Part shown: positions 53,827 to 63,196 of the stretch, piece after piece
How positions within the stretch are numbered: position 1 is the stretch's first letter
How the letters are laid out: each line of letters opens with the position of its first letter
DNA from: Planctomycetaceae bacterium
GTDB lineage: Bacteria > Planctomycetota > Planctomycetia > Planctomycetales > Planctomycetaceae
Length of the DNA: 64,000 bases
Assembly (NCBI GenBank): GCA_041398785.1
Contig: JAWKUA010000015.1
Span: 1 to 64,000, forward strand
Reading direction: 5' to 3'
Program-made: the position numbers and the translations under genes
The notes under the pieces: model-generated
What the model was told of the DNA's origin: nothing
Seen by the model: the letters and a program-made list of their open reading frames with translations, nothing else
The model's database searches: none

Positions 53827-55233
53827 ATGAAACGAATCGCAGTTCCTCCCATGAAACTCGCGGCCAGGCTCATTCTGATCTTTCTCGCCGGCGTGCTGTG
53901 CATCGTCGGCATTTCGGCATGGCTGTCGATCGAGCAGCACCATGCCTGGGAAGAATATCAACGCGAGTCGCATGACGCGCAACTGGTTGACGCGATGACG
54001 CCGGCCATCATGATGGCTTTGAAGGATGACGCTACGGTGACGCTTGCCCAGGCCGTTCAGATTTCATCACGCGGCGTCAAGGGCAAGGAGTTCCGCGTCA
54101 CCAACGACAAAGAAGTGATGGTTCCGGAGAGAACCATCACTGCCCGGGAAATTTCCAGCATCTCCGTGACAAACGGGAACGGTACGCGAACGGCGCACAC
54201 GTTCGTACCGCTGGTCATTGACGGCATCGATTCGGGAACAGTGCAGATCTCTCAGTCGCTGGAGCCGCACGACGCGTTTATTCGCCGTCAGATTCTAAGC
54301 GTCGCCGCTTCGCTGGCGGGTGTTGCATTGCTGTCCGGACTGGTGATTTACGTCGGCGGAATCAGGCTGGTTGCCAGGCCGCTGAAGAAGCTGTTTGCAC
54401 AGATCGATGCCATTGGCCGGGGACAGCTTGACCAGCCGCCTGCGTTATCCGGCAACGACGAATTCGGCCGGCTGGCACTCGCCATCAGCAACATGAGCCG
54501 CCGGCTGCGGGAACAGCGGGACACGATTCGCCATACGGATCGGCTTGGTACCGTCGGAACGCTGGCCGCCGGCATTGCTCACGAACTCGGAACCCCGTTG
54601 AACGTCGTTTCCGGACAGGCGGCACTGATCGCCGGCGGCCGGCTGACTGCCGAAGAAGTTCAGGGAAGCGCCCGCGACATCAAAGAAGAGGCTGACCGCA
54701 TGACGGCGATCATTCGGCAGTTGCTGGACTTCGCCCGCCGGAAGCCGGCGGAACGGCGGGTCTTCGACCTGCCCGAATTGGTACGCCGGACGTGCGGCCT
54801 GATGGAACCTCTGGCCCACAAGGCCGGCGTCCGCGTTCGCGTCGAAGACATCGACAGTTTGCCGTGTGTAACCGGCGAACCGTCTCAGCTGCAGCAGGTC
54901 TTCACAAACCTGATCAGCAACGCCGTCGCGGCACTTCCCGACGGTGGCGACGTTCGTGTCTCCGTTTCTGCAACGGACGATGGAAAACAGGTGTGCGTCG
55001 AAGTCAGCGACACGGGGACCGGCATCAGCGCCGAGGATCTTCCGCGAGTCTTCGAACCGTTTTTCACCACGAAGGATGTTGGCCTGGGCACAGGACTGGG
55101 ATTGTCCATCGCGTACGGAATCATTCGCGAACACGGTGGCGAGATTTCTGTTCGAAGCACCCAGGGACAGGGCACGAGCTTCCGCATCACGCTTCCATTA
55201 ACCGACGCGTCCGGGGATACAACTCATGAATGA
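53827..55233 (+). CDS. sensor histidine kinase
   Basis: Starting at the ATG after GGTGGAAG, the 468-residue protein has a membrane helix (about 11-33), a periplasmic sensor of about 120 residues, a second helix (about 157-178), a HAMP segment, and a HisKA domain with His252 in LAAGIAHELGTPLNVV. The ATPase domain has N-box QVFTNLISNAVAAL, G1 VSDTGTGIS, and G2 GTGLGLSIAYGIIREHGG. It autophosphorylates and passes the phosphate to the next gene's product. It overlaps the regulator by 8 bp, so the two are translationally coupled. Confidence 0.95.
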   Translation: MKRIAVPPMKLAARLILIFLAGVLCIVGISAWLSIEQHHAWEEYQRESHDAQLVDAMTPAIMMALKDDATVTLAQAVQISSRGVKGKEFRVTNDKEVMVPERTITAREISSISVTNGNGTRTAHTFVPLVIDGIDSGTVQISQSLEPHDAFIRRQILSVAASLAGVALLSGLVIYVGGIRLVARPLKKLFAQIDAIGRGQLDQPPALSGNDEFGRLALAISNMSRRLREQRDTIRHTDRLGTVGTLAAGIAHELGTPLNVVSGQAALIAGGRLTAEEVQGSARDIKEEADRMTAIIRQLLDFARRKPAERRVFDLPELVRRTCGLMEPLAHKAGVRVRVEDIDSLPCVTGEPSQLQQVFTNLISNAVAALPDGGDVRVSVSATDDGKQVCVEVSDTGTGISAEDLPRVFEPFFTTKDVGLGTGLGLSIAYGIIREHGGEISVRSTQGQGTSFRITLPLTDASGDTTHE

Positions 55234-56587
55234 CGAGAATGCCGAAGCGCGGGTTCTGATCGTCGACGATGAACAGAAGATGTGCAAACTGATCGCGACG
55301 GACCTGCGATTGCGCGGGACTCAAAGCCAGATCTGTCTGTCAGCGGCCGAAGCGATGGAGGCCATCCGGCAGTCGGAATTCGACGTCGTGCTGACCGACG
55401 TGCGGATGCCGGGCACCAGTGGACTGCAGCTTTGTCGGCAGCTTTCGGAAACACGGCCGGACATCCCCGTGATTGTGATGACCGGATTCGGCACGCTGGA
55501 AACAGCGGTCTCCGCCATGCGCAACGGCGCCTACGATTTCATCACCAAGCCGATTGAGATGGACCTGCTTTCGATCACGCTGCGCCGAGCCATCGAAAAA
55601 CGCCGGCTGACCGAACAAATCCGCATGCTGGAATCGTCGAATGGGTCGCGAACGGCGTTCGGTGAAGTGCTTGGTCAGAGTCCGGCGATGCTTGAATTAT
55701 ACGACCAGTTGCAGCAGGTCGCCGCGTCAGACGCTTCGGTTCTGATCACGGGCGAAAGCGGCACGGGAAAAGAACTTGTCGCCAGGTCGATTCACGCCAA
55801 CAGCCGCCGTGCAAAACGGCCCTTTGTAGCCGTCAATTGTGCCGCCCTGTCGGAAGCGCTGCTGGAAAGCGAACTGTTCGGACATGTCAAGGGAGCGTTC
55901 ACCGATGCGCGCGGGGAGCGTCGCGGCCTGTTTCTGGAAGCCGATGGCGGCGTGCTGCTGCTGGATGAAATGGGAGAAATGCCGGTTTCCATGCAGGTCA
56001 AGCTGCTGCGAACTCTCGAAGAACGCAAAGTCCGCCCCGTCGGCAGCGACAGGGAATCACCATTCGACGTTCGAGTCCTGTGCGCGACGAATCGAGATCT
56101 TGAGGCGGCGGTTGCCGATGGTTGTTTTCGCGAAGACCTTTACTACCGGCTGCATGTCATCGGCGTCGAACTGCCGCCGCTGCGCAGTCGCGGCACGGAC
56201 ATCCTGAGGCTGGCCGAAGACTTTGTGAGGCGGTTTGCCGCCGGCGAAAACAAACCGATCGCCGGGCTGGCTGAGGGCGTCGCAGAAAAGCTGCTGAGCT
56301 ATTCCTGGCCCGGCAACGTCCGCGAACTGCGTAACGTTATGGAACGAGCCGTCGCGCTGACTCGCTATGACAGGATCACGGCTGAGGACTTGCCGGAAAA
56401 GGTCCGCAACTTCACGGGCGCCACGTTCTTCATTGGTGGGCTTGATCCGAGTGAACTCGTGTCTCTCGAAGAAATCGAACGGCGCTACATCAACCACGTT
56501 CTGGAAGCCTGCTGCGGCAACCAGACTCAGGCCGCCCGCATCCTCGGTCTCAACCGCAAGACCATCTACCGCAAAGTGAAAGATTGA
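55226..56587 (+). CDS. NtrC-type sigma-54-dependent response regulator
   Basis: The 453-residue protein has a receiver domain (Asp14-Asp15, phosphoacceptor Asp58 in VVLTDVRMPG, and Lys in DFITKP), an AAA+ domain with Walker A GESGTGKE, the sigma-54 loop GAFTDA in place of the common GAFTGA, Walker B GGVLLLDEMGEM, and arginine-finger SWPGNVRELRN. The C-terminal Fis-type helix-turn-helix is complete (NQTQAARILGLNRKTIYRKVK). It should activate sigma-54 promoters in response to the paired kinase. The nearby minus-strand stress genes are candidate targets by position only. Confidence 0.95.
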   Translation: MNDENAEARVLIVDDEQKMCKLIATDLRLRGTQSQICLSAAEAMEAIRQSEFDVVLTDVRMPGTSGLQLCRQLSETRPDIPVIVMTGFGTLETAVSAMRNGAYDFITKPIEMDLLSITLRRAIEKRRLTEQIRMLESSNGSRTAFGEVLGQSPAMLELYDQLQQVAASDASVLITGESGTGKELVARSIHANSRRAKRPFVAVNCAALSEALLESELFGHVKGAFTDARGERRGLFLEADGGVLLLDEMGEMPVSMQVKLLRTLEERKVRPVGSDRESPFDVRVLCATNRDLEAAVADGCFREDLYYRLHVIGVELPPLRSRGTDILRLAEDFVRRFAAGENKPIAGLAEGVAEKLLSYSWPGNVRELRNVMERAVALTRYDRITAEDLPEKVRNFTGATFFIGGLDPSELVSLEEIERRYINHVLEACCGNQTQAARILGLNRKTIYRKVKD

Positions 56588-56942
56588 CCCTCCACTCGCC
56601 AGTGTACCATTCGCCCGGCCGCGCCGCTGATCTGCCCGCGGATGACGGAATCCGCAATGCAGCGATTCCGGACACCTCCCTGTCCGGAAGCGTCAACTAC
56701 GCACGCACGGCAGGCAAGTCTATCAACACTTTCGCTCGCCCAGCCGCTGGTGACAACGCCGTCCCCGGGGTCTAAGCTGCATTCATCGCCGCTTTGGCCG
56801 ATGAATTGATTCGGCAGGACACCGACTGCCGTTCACTGGCAGCTCAAGAGGCGGCAACGTTCAACGCACGATCTATCCGCCAGCGCGTCTGCCGCCGGAC
56901 AGACCGCAATTCGACGATTCAGAAAAGGGACACGAACACGCG
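56588..56942. other. intergenic, no convincing gene
   Basis: I see no gene or clear terminator between the regulator and the SMI1/KNR4 gene. Confidence 0.4.
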
Positions 56943-57548
56943 ATGGCCGCAACGATCAGTGACTCATGGACTCGCATCGCAGCGTGGTTGCGGGCAAACG
57001 CTCCCGATGACTTTGCGTTCCTTCAGGGACCGGCATCTCCGGAAGAGATTGACGCAGTGGCCGCGCAATTCGGAATTGAGATTCCTGACGATTTCAGGCA
57101 ACTGTATGAACTCATGAATGGTACAGATCCCAATGGCGAATCGGCTGGGCTTTTTCCGTCTGTCGACGAATGGGATGACATGGCATTTGGACCATTGGCT
57201 CTGGACCAGATCGTTTACGACTGGCAATTGCAGAAAGAGCTGGTCGAATGCGGAGACTTCGCTGATCGTGAACCGGAATCATGCGATTCCGGCATCGCAA
57301 ACGAATGGTGGAATGTTGGCTGGATCCCATTCGCTTCGAATGGTGGCGGCGACTACTACTGCATCGACATGGCTCCGACCGCCGACGGAACGAAAGGCCA
57401 GGTCATCACGCACTCACATGAATCCGGCGAGCACAAAGTACTTGCGCCGTCACTTTCTGCCTATCTCGGCGAATTGGCGGATGGCCTGGAGGCGGGGCAG
57501 TTCGAGTACACGGACTACGGTATGCAGCGGATCGAAACCGAAGATTGA
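56943..57548 (+). CDS. SMI1/KNR4 (SUKH) family protein
   Basis: The 201-residue protein starts with SWTRIAAWLRANAPDDF and has the family core: ASPEEIDAVAAQFGIEIPDDFRQLYELMNGTDP (quoted in part), SVDEWDDM, then WNVGWIPFASNGGGDYYCIDMAPTADGTKGQVITHSHE. These features define SUKH domains, which often serve as immunity proteins for contact-dependent toxins or as toxin-neutralising partners. No toxin gene is next to it, so this may be an orphan immunity or another SMI1 role. Confidence 0.9.
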   Translation: MAATISDSWTRIAAWLRANAPDDFAFLQGPASPEEIDAVAAQFGIEIPDDFRQLYELMNGTDPNGESAGLFPSVDEWDDMAFGPLALDQIVYDWQLQKELVECGDFADREPESCDSGIANEWWNVGWIPFASNGGGDYYCIDMAPTADGTKGQVITHSHESGEHKVLAPSLSAYLGELADGLEAGQFEYTDYGMQRIETED

Positions 57549-58207
57549 TGCTGGACAATCACACGGATGCATCGAAGTGCAGGCGGCGTTCTTCGCGAGC
57601 CTGCGCGATTCCACCCGCAGGCATCTGAAGCCGTGTTCAATCATTTTTCAGGCCGATTATGGCCGGCGGCCCCTGTCGAAAACCGGCATGAGCACCACAA
57701 AGATCAATACTCCCGTGGCGGTGAGCCACCCCGCCCCGTAAATCGGCCGATGCTATAGGAATCTGCGCAGTTATTCTCCATCGCCGAGACATCGGCAGAG
57801 GAATCGCTGCGGGAGACTCGCGACAAAGTGCAGGAAATTCTGTTAGCGGTGGCCGTACTGAAAGCCAGTGTTTTCGCTGATCCACGCACTCTCACCAACG
57901 GCCTCCGGTACTCGGAGTGAACATGGGACAAAGTGCCGTGTGTATTCGGTCTTTTGCTCACGGACTGCGAGCATAACCAGGTGCCGTCACACTTGCGTCA
58001 ATCCCGGCTTCACTCAAGATTTGCCGACGCGTACTCTCCGTCAGTTGCGGCCAAACGCGAACCAAGGCGAACAGACGCGAATCGAGTTCAAGTGCACCAC
58101 CCTGCGCACCACCGACGCTCTGAATAGCCGTTTCAACAAGCGAATTCGCTGATTGTTCGACTCCTGTAGGGACCATCCTGCGGTCGCCCGTCGACGGTAA
58201 CTCATGC
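57549..58207. other. intergenic, no convincing gene
   Basis: Short overlapping open frames on both strands have no recognisable domains. No RNA gene was recognised before the hairpin at 58210. Confidence 0.4.
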
Positions 58208-58209
58208 GA

Positions 58210-58244
58210 ATGGCCGGGAAAAACGCTTGGTTTTTCGCGGCCAT
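58210..58244. terminator. hairpin downstream of tRNA-Leu (minus-strand direction)
   Basis: ATGGCCGGGAAAAAC (58210-58224) and GTTTTTCGCGGCCAT (58230-58244) form a 15-bp stem with one G-G mismatch and a 5-base loop, 36 bp beyond the tRNA 3' end. The five-A/five-T run inside the stem gives a terminator-like form on both strands. Confidence 0.6.
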
Positions 58245-58280
58245 CGCTCGTTAGTACGGGCCTGCTTCTACAGCGGCAAA

Positions 58281-58364
58281 TGCTCTCGACAGGAGTCGAA
58301 CCTGCACGGGATTGCTCCCACATGCCCCTCAAGCATGCGTGTCTACCAATTCCACCACGAGAGC
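58281..58364 (-). tRNA. tRNA-Leu (anticodon GAG)
   Basis: On the minus strand the acceptor arms GCTCTCG and CGAGAGC pair fully, with discriminator A and no encoded CCA. The D-loop region reads GTGGTGGAATTGGTAGAC, the anticodon stem is CATGC/GCATG around the loop TTGAGGG (anticodon GAG), followed by a long class II variable arm (TGGGAGCAATCCC) and a T-arm with GGTTCGACTCC. The 84-nt length and long variable arm fit leucine tRNA. It would read CUC and CUU codons. Confidence 0.95.
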
Positions 58365-58611
58365 GTGATCGTCCGGCTGATGTCGGAAGCAGAATGGAAG
58401 AATCTGTGGATGACACAACGACGCCGGGTGGGTTCGGTGTCTTCGCGTTCCGACTCGGCGGAAAGATAACAGGGAACGCGTTGCGGCTTCAAGTAACGCG
58501 ATGCGAGCGTGCAGGCGATTCCAACCTCGTTGTGGATGGTTGTGCGACTGTGATGACGGATGGCCGCTGTGCCGATCCGGAGCGGCGAGTGTCGGTGACG
58601 GTCTGCCTGCG

Positions 58612-59658
58612 TTATCGGCCAGACCAGTGCCGGTATTTTCCCCCGGATTGCATTGCCAGTTGCTGCAGCCATGTCAGGTCGCGCGTTTCCGGCGAACCGA
58701 TGCCGAATTCGACGACATGAATCCTCGCGCCGCTGCGGTTCGCGTTTCGGATATCGCGAAGATCGGCGGGAGCCAGGCGGGGTTCTGTGCCGTCGGTGAG
58801 GAAATAGACCACTTCCGGATCCAGACGCAGTGCGGCAAGGATGGCCGGCTTGTGTTCCGTGCCGGCTGTCGCTTCCTGGCTGCTGATTGCCGCGCAGGCC
58901 AGATCCACGTGGATCGTGTCAGCCGGGTACCAGTCTTTCTGAGGGCGGTTGCGAAGATTGATGAGCTGCGGAGGCCCGTCGTCGTAGAAGATGACCTGGA
59001 ACCGCTGATGGGGCTGAAGCTGACGCAGGCTTGCCTGCAACTGAGCCTTCGCCAGCCGGAGGCGTTGCTCCTGACTCATACTGCCCGAGATATCGATGAC
59101 ATACACAAATCTCTGCCCGGAGTCAGCGATCTCCATGAAGGATGTTTCGCCGGGGCCGGGAGTCGGTGACCCGGATGCTCCGCGCCCGGATGTTCCCGAC
59201 GGCTGAATCAACTCCGGAACGCCGCCCTGGGTGCCGCTGAGTCCAGCCAGTGGTGCTCCGGGACCAATGACGGCGGGTACTTCGTTGAGCATTGCTGCCG
59301 TGGACGAATTCGTCGACTGCAGATCTGTTTTCCCCAGTAGTTCGGCGACGGTTGGTGCTTCCTGCGGCACGACATCCTGCGGCGGGCGCTGCGAAGCGGG
59401 TTGAATGACGTCGGCGTCCTGGGGCTGGTCGGCCGGCCGGTCAGACACGGCGTCTGATGAGTCGTTGATGGCGGTCAATCCGATATCTCGGAACTGCTCG
59501 CCACCGGCATCGGCGGGTTGTCCCTGCTGACAGCCTCGCAGCGACCAGCCAGCGAGTAACAGCACCAGCACATGCAGAACCAGCGATCCCAGGCTGCTGG
59601 GAAGCAGCGACTTCCATGCGGTTGTGTCAGCCTGCAGTGCTGTTGGCTTGACGTTCAC
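58612..59658 (-). CDS. von Willebrand factor A domain protein, membrane-anchored
   Basis: A GTG start at 59658 preceded by GGGGAA gives 348 residues. An upstream ATG at 59760 would add 34 residues without family character. A hydrophobic helix (about 18-38) is followed by a Pro/Gln/Ser-rich linker of about 130 residues, then a VWA domain with the metal-binding MIDAS motif DISGSMS and FLTDGTEP. VWA domains bind protein partners through a divalent metal. The final WSGR ends right after the domain. Its partner is unknown. The LolA-like gene upstream (ending 59819) is on the same strand. Confidence 0.85.
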   Translation of the reverse strand: MNVKPTALQADTTAWKSLLPSSLGSLVLHVLVLLLAGWSLRGCQQGQPADAGGEQFRDIGLTAINDSSDAVSDRPADQPQDADVIQPASQRPPQDVVPQEAPTVAELLGKTDLQSTNSSTAAMLNEVPAVIGPGAPLAGLSGTQGGVPELIQPSGTSGRGASGSPTPGPGETSFMEIADSGQRFVYVIDISGSMSQEQRLRLAKAQLQASLRQLQPHQRFQVIFYDDGPPQLINLRNRPQKDWYPADTIHVDLACAAISSQEATAGTEHKPAILAALRLDPEVVYFLTDGTEPRLAPADLRDIRNANRSGARIHVVEFGIGSPETRDLTWLQQLAMQSGGKYRHWSGR

Positions 59659-59818
59659 GATGTCTGTTCCCCGGCTTCGGAAAACTGGCGGCGAACCGAA
59701 TTCCCGGAAACGCCGAATGCACACATCTGAAAGAGCACCGCCGGCACACCATTTCCACATGGCGAACGGGCAGGCAGTTCATGGCAGGTGTCGGCCCGCG
59801 GTTCGCTCTACTTTCGCC

Positions 59819-60847
59819 TTACTGTCCGGTGTCCGCTGGTTCCTGTTCTGTCGGCTCGGGATTTGCCAGCGCTTTGATTCGCTCGATCACCTGCGGAGTC
59901 AGGTTTTCTTCGACGACGCCTTCAGGAGCGTGGAAAACGAACGTGTCTTCGGGAATGGCTTCATTCAGCGTCAGCTTGCGAAAATCGAGTGTCACCAGCG
60001 GGCGGACGAGCGTTTGCGCGGGATCGGGGTGTTTCTTGAGGTATTGGATTCGTCGCGGCAGAAGTGCATCGGCGTCGACGTAAACGCGGACGAATTCGGG
60101 CACGGTGTCCGGCAACTGCGAGGTTGAATCGGTGGCATTAAAGAAGGTCCGCAGACTGGTGTCGGACCAGCGGCCCGTGAGCACCAGGAACCGTGTCTGA
60201 CCGATCGTTTGTTCGCGAACGGGGCCGAATTCCATGACTGCCTGTAGTTTCGCCAGCAGCGCGTGAAGTCCGCCGACGCCAAGATCCTGCAGCATGCGAG
60301 TTGCGTCTTCAGACCCGGCCTGCGGAACGGCTTCGAGGATTTCCCGGATGTCCTGGCGATTCAACTGCTGCAGACCTCCGTTGTTCCACAGAGTCCACAG
60401 AGTCCCGCCGTCGCTGACCTGAATCAGCGAAGCGGTTGGTTTCAGTTCGGTGGTGTCTTCGGGGTCTTCGTTGATTCCGTCTGTCTGAGTGTCGGAAGCT
60501 TTGACGGATCGAACGGGAAACATCTGGAATTCGAGCCGGATGCGATTGCCGGATGCCTGCGTGTAGTGTCCGGTCGCCAGAAACCGGGAGCCGGACATCA
60601 CGACAGTTTCGTTCAGATCGGCCGACAGGGAATCCAGCGAGTCGAGTTTTTCGCGGACGGTATCCAGGACTTCAGCGGCCGTCTGAGTCGGTTCGGAGGC
60701 GGCGCCGGGAGCGGCCGATCCCGCCGGTTCCTGCGTCGGCTGTGCGGCGAAAATCAGCGGAGCGGCCTTCTGCGCCCCGGTGACGGCAAAAACTGCCGCC
60801 AGGAGCCCCAGCATCCGGAATGTCAGACTTTGCGGTTTGTGCTTCAT
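59819..60847 (-). CDS. LolA-like exported protein
   Basis: The start at 60847 gives 342 residues with a signal peptide (about 1-34). The mature part has LDTVREKLDSLDSLSADLNETV, GRFLATGHYTQASGNRIRLEF, TLWTLWNNGGLQQLNRQDI, VRVYVDADALLPRRIQYLK and FRKLTLNEAIPEDTFVFHAPEGV (each quoted in part). This order fits the LolA/LppX half-barrel fold of periplasmic lipoprotein carriers and sigma-E regulators. Binding of a hydrophobic ligand is probable but its identity is unknown. The VWA gene follows after 160 bp on the same strand. Confidence 0.75.
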   Translation of the reverse strand: MKHKPQSLTFRMLGLLAAVFAVTGAQKAAPLIFAAQPTQEPAGSAAPGAASEPTQTAAEVLDTVREKLDSLDSLSADLNETVVMSGSRFLATGHYTQASGNRIRLEFQMFPVRSVKASDTQTDGINEDPEDTTELKPTASLIQVSDGGTLWTLWNNGGLQQLNRQDIREILEAVPQAGSEDATRMLQDLGVGGLHALLAKLQAVMEFGPVREQTIGQTRFLVLTGRWSDTSLRTFFNATDSTSQLPDTVPEFVRVYVDADALLPRRIQYLKKHPDPAQTLVRPLVTLDFRKLTLNEAIPEDTFVFHAPEGVVEENLTPQVIERIKALANPEPTEQEPADTGQ

Positions 60848-61114
60848 GTTCGGAAAGTAGCGGATTTGCCAAAGAATGGAGTTGTCATATCCCGACATTT
60901 GAGAGTGAAAGACCGATTTCGGTTGTCGCTCGGGCACGCTGCAGCGGGCCGCGGCGGCGATCGGATTCTATGCCGTTGGGCATCGTTGGGTCGACTGGAA
61001 AAGGTCAGGCACTGCATTCCGGCAGCCCGATCACTGACGAACTTCACAAAACATACGCTGATTTGACCGGTGGCCGTTGGTTCGAACTGTCATCACGATA
61101 CGGAAGGGGTTGCA

Positions 61115-62290
61115 ATGAGGTACTACTTTCTGGCTCTGGGCGCCCTGATGGTCGTCTGCATGGGCTGCGCCGGAATCGGTGGCGGAAGCAGCGTGCTGAA
61201 AACGAACGAGCATATTGCTCCGCCGGCCGCGATGCTGCAGCACCCCGGACCGATGGTTGACGGACCTGGTCCGGGAGTCCTTGGAATTCTGGCTTCTCAG
61301 GGAGCCGCCGGAGGTATGGGAATGCCCGCAATGGGATCCCAGAACACGCAGGTGAAATTCACCGGTGACCAGGCTGGCATGATCGTCGGCTGGAAAGTCG
61401 GCGACGGTTTTGCTGAAAGTCAACTGGTGGTTCCCGGCCGCTATGACTTCGCACAGAACGCGGTTTACCAACTGAAGTTCTCCAACATTCCGGAATACCC
61501 GTCGCTGCAGCTGTACCCGACGCTGGAAGTTCGCGGTGCTCACCCGACGACGCTGGCCTATCTGGAACACAACAGCGTGCCGGTGGAAATCACCAACGAA
61601 GACCTGGATCACGTGCAGAGCAACAACATGGTGACCAAGGTCATCTATCTGCCGAATCCGGAGTTCCAGGCACGAGCCATCGCGGGTGTCGAAACGCTGG
61701 TTTCCACAAAGCTTGATCCGGGTGTCGATCCCGTGCAGCAGGCGGAAAAGATGGGAACCATCATGCTGGTCCTGCGGTTCGGCAACAAAGATCTGGAAAT
61801 GAATCCGATGACCACCATGGCGGCGGACGGGACTCTGCAGCAGGTGTCTCACACGGTGATGGAAGGTGCCGACGGACAGTTTGCTCCGCCAACTCCGATC
61901 GCGTGGATTCCTCAGGATGTTCAGGGAGTTCCTTCGGCCATGATCGCGGCTGGTTATGGCGTTCCCGGTCAGGCTCCGATGCCGATTGCCGGAATGGGAC
62001 CGACTCCTCCGTGGGGTATGCCGATCACGGGAACTCCGATTGGTCTGCCCGGACCGCCTCATCTGCCGCTTGGCGGACCAGCGGGACTGCAGTCACACAC
62101 GATTCGCAATCTGTCGCAGAACAACGTTCCACAGCCGACCGACCACATGCTGATTGATGTGAAGCACAACCCCGGATTCAACATGCCGGCTCCTGTGAAG
62201 CACATTCAGTACAGCGAAGATCATCCGGTCCATGCTCCGGGAGAAGTCAGTCATCCGCAGTCCAGGGCTGCTGAGATCTACGGCTTCTAG
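61115..62290 (+). CDS. planctomycete envelope lipoprotein, paralogue 1
   Basis: The ATG at 61115 follows GGAAGGGG. The 391-residue protein has a lipoprotein signal ending in VCMGC (Cys18), a Gly/Met/Pro-rich stretch, a domain with YQLKFSNIPEYPSLQLYPTLEV and NMVTKVIYLPNPEFQ, and a long Pro/Gly/Met-rich C-terminal half that looks disordered. The domain is shared with the next gene. I do not recognise a named family beyond planctomycete envelope proteins. A long stem-loop separates it from its paralogue. Confidence 0.8.
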   Translation: MRYYFLALGALMVVCMGCAGIGGGSSVLKTNEHIAPPAAMLQHPGPMVDGPGPGVLGILASQGAAGGMGMPAMGSQNTQVKFTGDQAGMIVGWKVGDGFAESQLVVPGRYDFAQNAVYQLKFSNIPEYPSLQLYPTLEVRGAHPTTLAYLEHNSVPVEITNEDLDHVQSNNMVTKVIYLPNPEFQARAIAGVETLVSTKLDPGVDPVQQAEKMGTIMLVLRFGNKDLEMNPMTTMAADGTLQQVSHTVMEGADGQFAPPTPIAWIPQDVQGVPSAMIAAGYGVPGQAPMPIAGMGPTPPWGMPITGTPIGLPGPPHLPLGGPAGLQSHTIRNLSQNNVPQPTDHMLIDVKHNPGFNMPAPVKHIQYSEDHPVHAPGEVSHPQSRAAEIYGF

Positions 62291-62302
62291 TTGGAAGTAC
62301 GA

Positions 62303-62359
62303 GGGAAAAGGTTACCGGGGGGCGATTTGGGGAACTTCTCCGAGTCGCCCTCTTTTCCC
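62303..62359. terminator. long stem-loop between the two envelope paralogues
   Basis: Outer arms GGGAAAAG (62303-62310) and CTTTTCCC (62352-62359) and inner arms GGGCGA (62320-62325) and TCGCCC (62345-62350) form a two-part stem just after the stop at 62290. The terminal CTTTTCCCGTTTG is not a clean T-run. It can be a terminator, an attenuator controlling the next gene, or an mRNA-stability element. Confidence 0.7.
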
Positions 62360-62388
62360 GTTTGAACGTCAGCGAAGGAATCGCCGAG

Positions 62389-63162
62389 ATGGCTTTTGAG
62401 CGAGGAATTCCGAGAGCAGGGATGACCGCCGTCGCGTGGATGCTGGCGTTTGCCGCGCTGGCCACATCGACGGCCTTTGCTCAGCCGGGATACCACCAGC
62501 CGCTGAACCAGCATGTTCCGCCTGGCAAAGCGGCCGGGTGGATGAATCTGATTCGGCGATACGACCCGAGCTGGCTGCAGCCCGTGCGTGTCGAACTTCC
62601 CAGCACAGGAGACGTCGCCGTGTTTTCCGCGTCGTCTCAGCCGTCTGCGATGGCGGCGGCTCCGGCGACGTTCGCGGTCAACGCCGGTCACGTCTATCGG
62701 CTGCAGGTCAGCAACATGCCGGAATTTCCCGGTGTCGAACTTTTCCCGACCATTGAATTGCTGGATCACCTGCATCCGCCGGTTGGTCGTGAAGATGAAT
62801 TTCCCATTCCCGTCCCGCTGGCGGCCGACGATATCCGCATCGCTCTCAGCGGTCAGATGGTGACGCGAGTCATCTATCTGGAACAGCCGCAGACGGCACA
62901 GGCACTGGACCCGCTGCGTCGGGAGTTTCCGCAGTCGGTCGGCCCGACGGACAATGCTCTTGAAGAAGCGGACCGGCTTGGCCGTCCGATGATGATTGTT
63001 CGCATCGGCAGCCGCCGACCAATCGACGGGTCGACTCCTGCATCCTTCTTTGGAACAGGTGGAGCGGTCGAGCCGCGAGCCACGGTTCTTCCGCCGGAAT
63101 TCGTCGACGCTCGCCCGGCGACCCCGTCGACAGCAGCGATCCGGTCGCTGGTTCAGCGTTAG
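62389..63162 (+). CDS. exported envelope protein, paralogue 2
   Basis: The start at ATG 62389 lies after GAAGGA. A TTG at 62362 is possible but weaker. The 257-residue protein has a signal peptide (about 5-32) and a core domain parallel to that of the previous gene: YRLQVSNMPEFPGVELFPTIEL against YQLKFSNIPEYPSLQLYPTLEV (partial), and QMVTRVIYLEQPQTA against NMVTKVIYLPNPEFQA. It lacks the lipobox and the Pro/Gly-rich tail. The function is unknown. Confidence 0.8.
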   Translation: MAFERGIPRAGMTAVAWMLAFAALATSTAFAQPGYHQPLNQHVPPGKAAGWMNLIRRYDPSWLQPVRVELPSTGDVAVFSASSQPSAMAAAPATFAVNAGHVYRLQVSNMPEFPGVELFPTIELLDHLHPPVGREDEFPIPVPLAADDIRIALSGQMVTRVIYLEQPQTAQALDPLRREFPQSVGPTDNALEEADRLGRPMMIVRIGSRRPIDGSTPASFFGTGGAVEPRATVLPPEFVDARPATPSTAAIRSLVQR

Positions 63163-63196
63163 TTTCGCTCGCCAAACATCCCTCCCTGCAGCCAAC

